Source: an uncultured Eubacterium sp. (GTDB lineage Bacteria; Bacillota; Clostridia; Lachnospirales; Lachnospiraceae). Taken from it: DNA of 13,774 nucleotides. Position numbers and translations under genes: made by a program. Location of the stretch: positions 1 through 13,774 of the forward strand of contig CAUCXT010000058.1 in NCBI GenBank assembly GCA_958446835.1, given 5' to 3'. Under the pieces are notes generated by a model. It saw nothing but the letters and a program-made list of their open reading frames with translations, did not search any database and was not told the origin of the DNA. Of this stretch, positions 12,166 through 13,774 are shown one piece after another (the first letter of the stretch is position 1; each line of letters starts with the position of its first letter).

Positions 12166-13380
12166 ATGGACATGATTGAGATTAAAGGAAAAGTAAATAC
12201 AGCCATCTGCTATGCGAGAGTGGTGGAGGCTGAGGCGATAGAGCAGATAAGGCGCATGTGCGACTATCCTATGACTGAGGGAGTTAAAATCCGCATAATG
12301 CCGGACGTTCATTCAGGCAAGGGCTGCACCATCGGAACTACGATGACAATAGTTGATAAGGCGGTTCCGAATGTGGTCGGGGTGGATATAGGTTGCGGAA
12401 TGTACACAGTGAAGCTTGGAAAAGTGGATATTGATTTTGAGAAGGTCGATGAGGCGGCGCATTTTATTCCGTCCGGAAGAAATGTGTGGGAGGGGCGCAA
12501 GGAAAAGTTCGATTTGACACAGCTTGCATGCTACAGAGAGCTGAAGGAGACAAAATGGCTGGAGCGTTCGCTGGGAACTCTTGGCGGAGGAAATCATTTT
12601 ATAGAGATAGACCGGGCAACTGATGGAACGAAGTATCTTGTGATTCATTCTGGCTCAAGAAATCTTGGAAAGCAGGTGGAAGAGTTCTATCAGAAGCTTG
12701 CAATTAATCTTGCTAGAGGTTATGGAGATTATCTTGAGAAGCGCGATGAGATTATCAGGACTTATAAGGAGCAGGGCAGGAGAAAAGAAATCCAGGAGGC
12801 ATTAAAGCAGCTTCATTTTCAGGTATATGAGTCTGAGACGAGCATGCCGGAGGATTTATGTTTTCTTTCAGGAAAATATCTTGAGGATTATCTTCACGAT
12901 GTAAAGATATGCCAGGAGTTCGCGCGAAGAAGCCGCGAGAAGATGGCAGAGATAATTTTGGAGAGAACCGGAATGACCGGCTGTGACGCGTTCCACACAA
13001 TTCATAATTATATTGATACGGATGAGATGATACTGCGAAAGGGCGCGATTGCAGCTCATGCCGGAGAGAAGGTGCTCATTCCTATAAATATGAGGGATGG
13101 AAGTGTGCTGGCAGTCGGAAAGGGCAACCCGGACTGGAATTATTCCGCACCCCATGGAGCGGGAAGGCTAATGTCGCGAACCAAAGCAAAGGCAAGCCTC
13201 AGCATGGACGAGTACAGGGAGACGATGAAGGGTATCTATACCACTTCAATTAATGAGAACACGCTGGATGAGGCACCGATGGCATACAAGAGTCTTGATG
13301 ATATCATAGATGTAATCAAAGAGTCGGTCGATGTCATTGATGTGATGAAACCAATATATAATTTTAAAGCTTCTGAGTAG
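12166..13380 (+). CDS. rtcB: RNA-splicing ligase RtcB
   Basis: RtcB joins RNA 2',3'-cyclic phosphate (or 3'-phosphate) ends to 5'-OH ends, using GTP and manganese, in tRNA and rRNA repair. The 404-residue protein carries the expected ligands: D74 and C77 in VGVDIGCGM, H144 in GGGNHFIE, H161 in IHSGSRNLG, H280 in IHNYID, and H330 in APHGAGR, the histidine that becomes guanylylated. I take ATG 12166, preceded by AAAGGGA. A longer frame from GTG 12097 begins within the terminator stem and its extra residues do not resemble the family. No archease or RtcA partner is visible nearby. Synthesis is probably governed by the upstream terminator. Confidence 0.96.
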   Translation: MDMIEIKGKVNTAICYARVVEAEAIEQIRRMCDYPMTEGVKIRIMPDVHSGKGCTIGTTMTIVDKAVPNVVGVDIGCGMYTVKLGKVDIDFEKVDEAAHFIPSGRNVWEGRKEKFDLTQLACYRELKETKWLERSLGTLGGGNHFIEIDRATDGTKYLVIHSGSRNLGKQVEEFYQKLAINLARGYGDYLEKRDEIIRTYKEQGRRKEIQEALKQLHFQVYESETSMPEDLCFLSGKYLEDYLHDVKICQEFARRSREKMAEIILERTGMTGCDAFHTIHNYIDTDEMILRKGAIAAHAGEKVLIPINMRDGSVLAVGKGNPDWNYSAPHGAGRLMSRTKAKASLSMDEYRETMKGIYTTSINENTLDEAPMAYKSLDDIIDVIKESVDVIDVMKPIYNFKASE

Positions 13381-13493
13381 CGCAGGAAAAGCAGAAATTT
13401 TTGATTCCTCCGATTCAGAAGCGGAATGAAAAACACATTATCCGCGCATAAGGCGGTGGTGCATTATATTTCAGCAGAAGAGGAGGAATTAAA

Positions 13494-13764
13494 ATGTGTA
13501 ATATTATACCTACTATTGATATGGCAGCTACAGGAAGGAACATCATGAGGCTGAGGGAGGCAGCAGGTCTTACGGTAAAAGACCTGCAGGACATCTTTGG
13601 CTTCACAACACCGCAGGCAATCTATAAGTGGCAGCACGGAACCGCGATGCCGACCATACAACCTGGTCGCTTTGTCATCAATTCTTGAGGTTCCCATGGA
13701 CGCGATTATCGTGATAAATCTGGGACAGGGGTCTGACACCGGTGTCCCAGGGCGGGTTGCGTAG
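13494..13764 (+). pseudogene. Xre-type helix-turn-helix regulator gene, frameshifted
   Basis: From ATG 13494, after a strong GAGGAGG ribosome site, the frame encodes an Xre-like HTH: NIMRLREAAGLTVKDLQDIF, GFTTPQAIYKWQHGTAMPTI. It then changes abruptly to QPGRFVINS and stops at 13688. In the other frame from 13660 the expected continuation is NLVALSSILEVPMDAIIVI, the usual last helices of this family (typically PTIDNLV...VPMDEIIV). ATA-GAC-AAC has probably become ATA-C-AAC, a loss of two bases near 13659. The shifted frame then runs through a REP-like palindrome and stops at TAG 13764. Either the gene is broken or the base calls are wrong. A truncated 64-residue protein would still hold the recognition helix. 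Confidence 0.8.
13721..13749 (+). repeat. REP-like palindrome, second copy
   Basis: TGGGACA (13721-13727) and TGTCCCA (13743-13749) flank GGGGTCTGACACCGG, the same design as at 11758-11791. It sits at the very end of the Xre gene and supplies that gene's last codons in the shifted frame. The remaining 25 bases of the window hold no feature. Confidence 0.7.
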
Positions 13765-13774
13765 GCTAGCGTAA

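Noticed and set aside
2595..13774. A second copy of the ssrA 3' end (att site) marking the far end of an island
   Set aside because: By eye I found no repeat of the T-arm/acceptor sequence downstream in this window; it may lie beyond it or have been lost.
1..13774. CRISPR array or additional tRNA genes
   Set aside because: No regularly spaced repeats and no cloverleaf other than the tRNA-like part of tmRNA were seen.

Overview
The window looks like chromosomal DNA of a Gram-positive anaerobe of the class Clostridia, most probably Lachnospiraceae (Roseburia/Butyrivibrio-like). The evidence is the Firmicutes-type order rnr-smpB-ssrA, a tmRNA tag reading AEDNLAIAA, strong AGGAGG-type ribosome sites, low-to-moderate GC, and a stand-alone LytTR-DUF3021-ABC operon. 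No species can be named from sequence reading alone.

Region 1 (1-2640) is core: the 3' part of the RNase R gene, smpB with its own extended -10 promoter, and the complete tmRNA gene ssrA followed by a clear terminator. Together these make the trans-translation module: tmRNA and SmpB rescue stalled ribosomes, and RNase R degrades the faulty mRNA.

Region 2 (about 2640-5870) is an AT-rich accessory patch that starts exactly at the 3' side of ssrA, a classic integration target. It holds a tandem 12-bp repeat, several hairpins, a small excisionase-like DNA-binding gene, decayed gene fragments (one perhaps Fic-like), an intact DUF4143-type AAA ATPase, a broken minus-strand gene, and a 67-bp inverted-repeat pair resembling ISL3-family ends. 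I read it as the worn remains of one or more mobile elements. No integrase and no second copy of the ssrA end lie in the window.

Region 3 (5873-8864) holds a minus-strand AAA-ATPase fused to a PD-(D/E)XK nuclease domain, with a consensus promoter and a hairpin leader, and a divergently placed EamA/DMT-family exporter.

Region 4 (8865-11791) has a roughly 135-nt imperfect hairpin, then a LytTR regulatory system: a LytTR DNA-binding protein, a DUF3021 membrane protein, and an ABC-2 type exporter (ATPase plus permease), ending at a REP-like palindrome. The membrane protein probably restrains the LytTR regulator, which probably controls the whole unit.

Region 5 (11792-13774) holds a promoter, a 50-codon small ORF, a strong terminator and then rtcB (RNA ligase), an arrangement that suggests attenuation. 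Last comes an Xre-type regulator gene broken by a frameshift, whose tail runs into a second REP-like palindrome.
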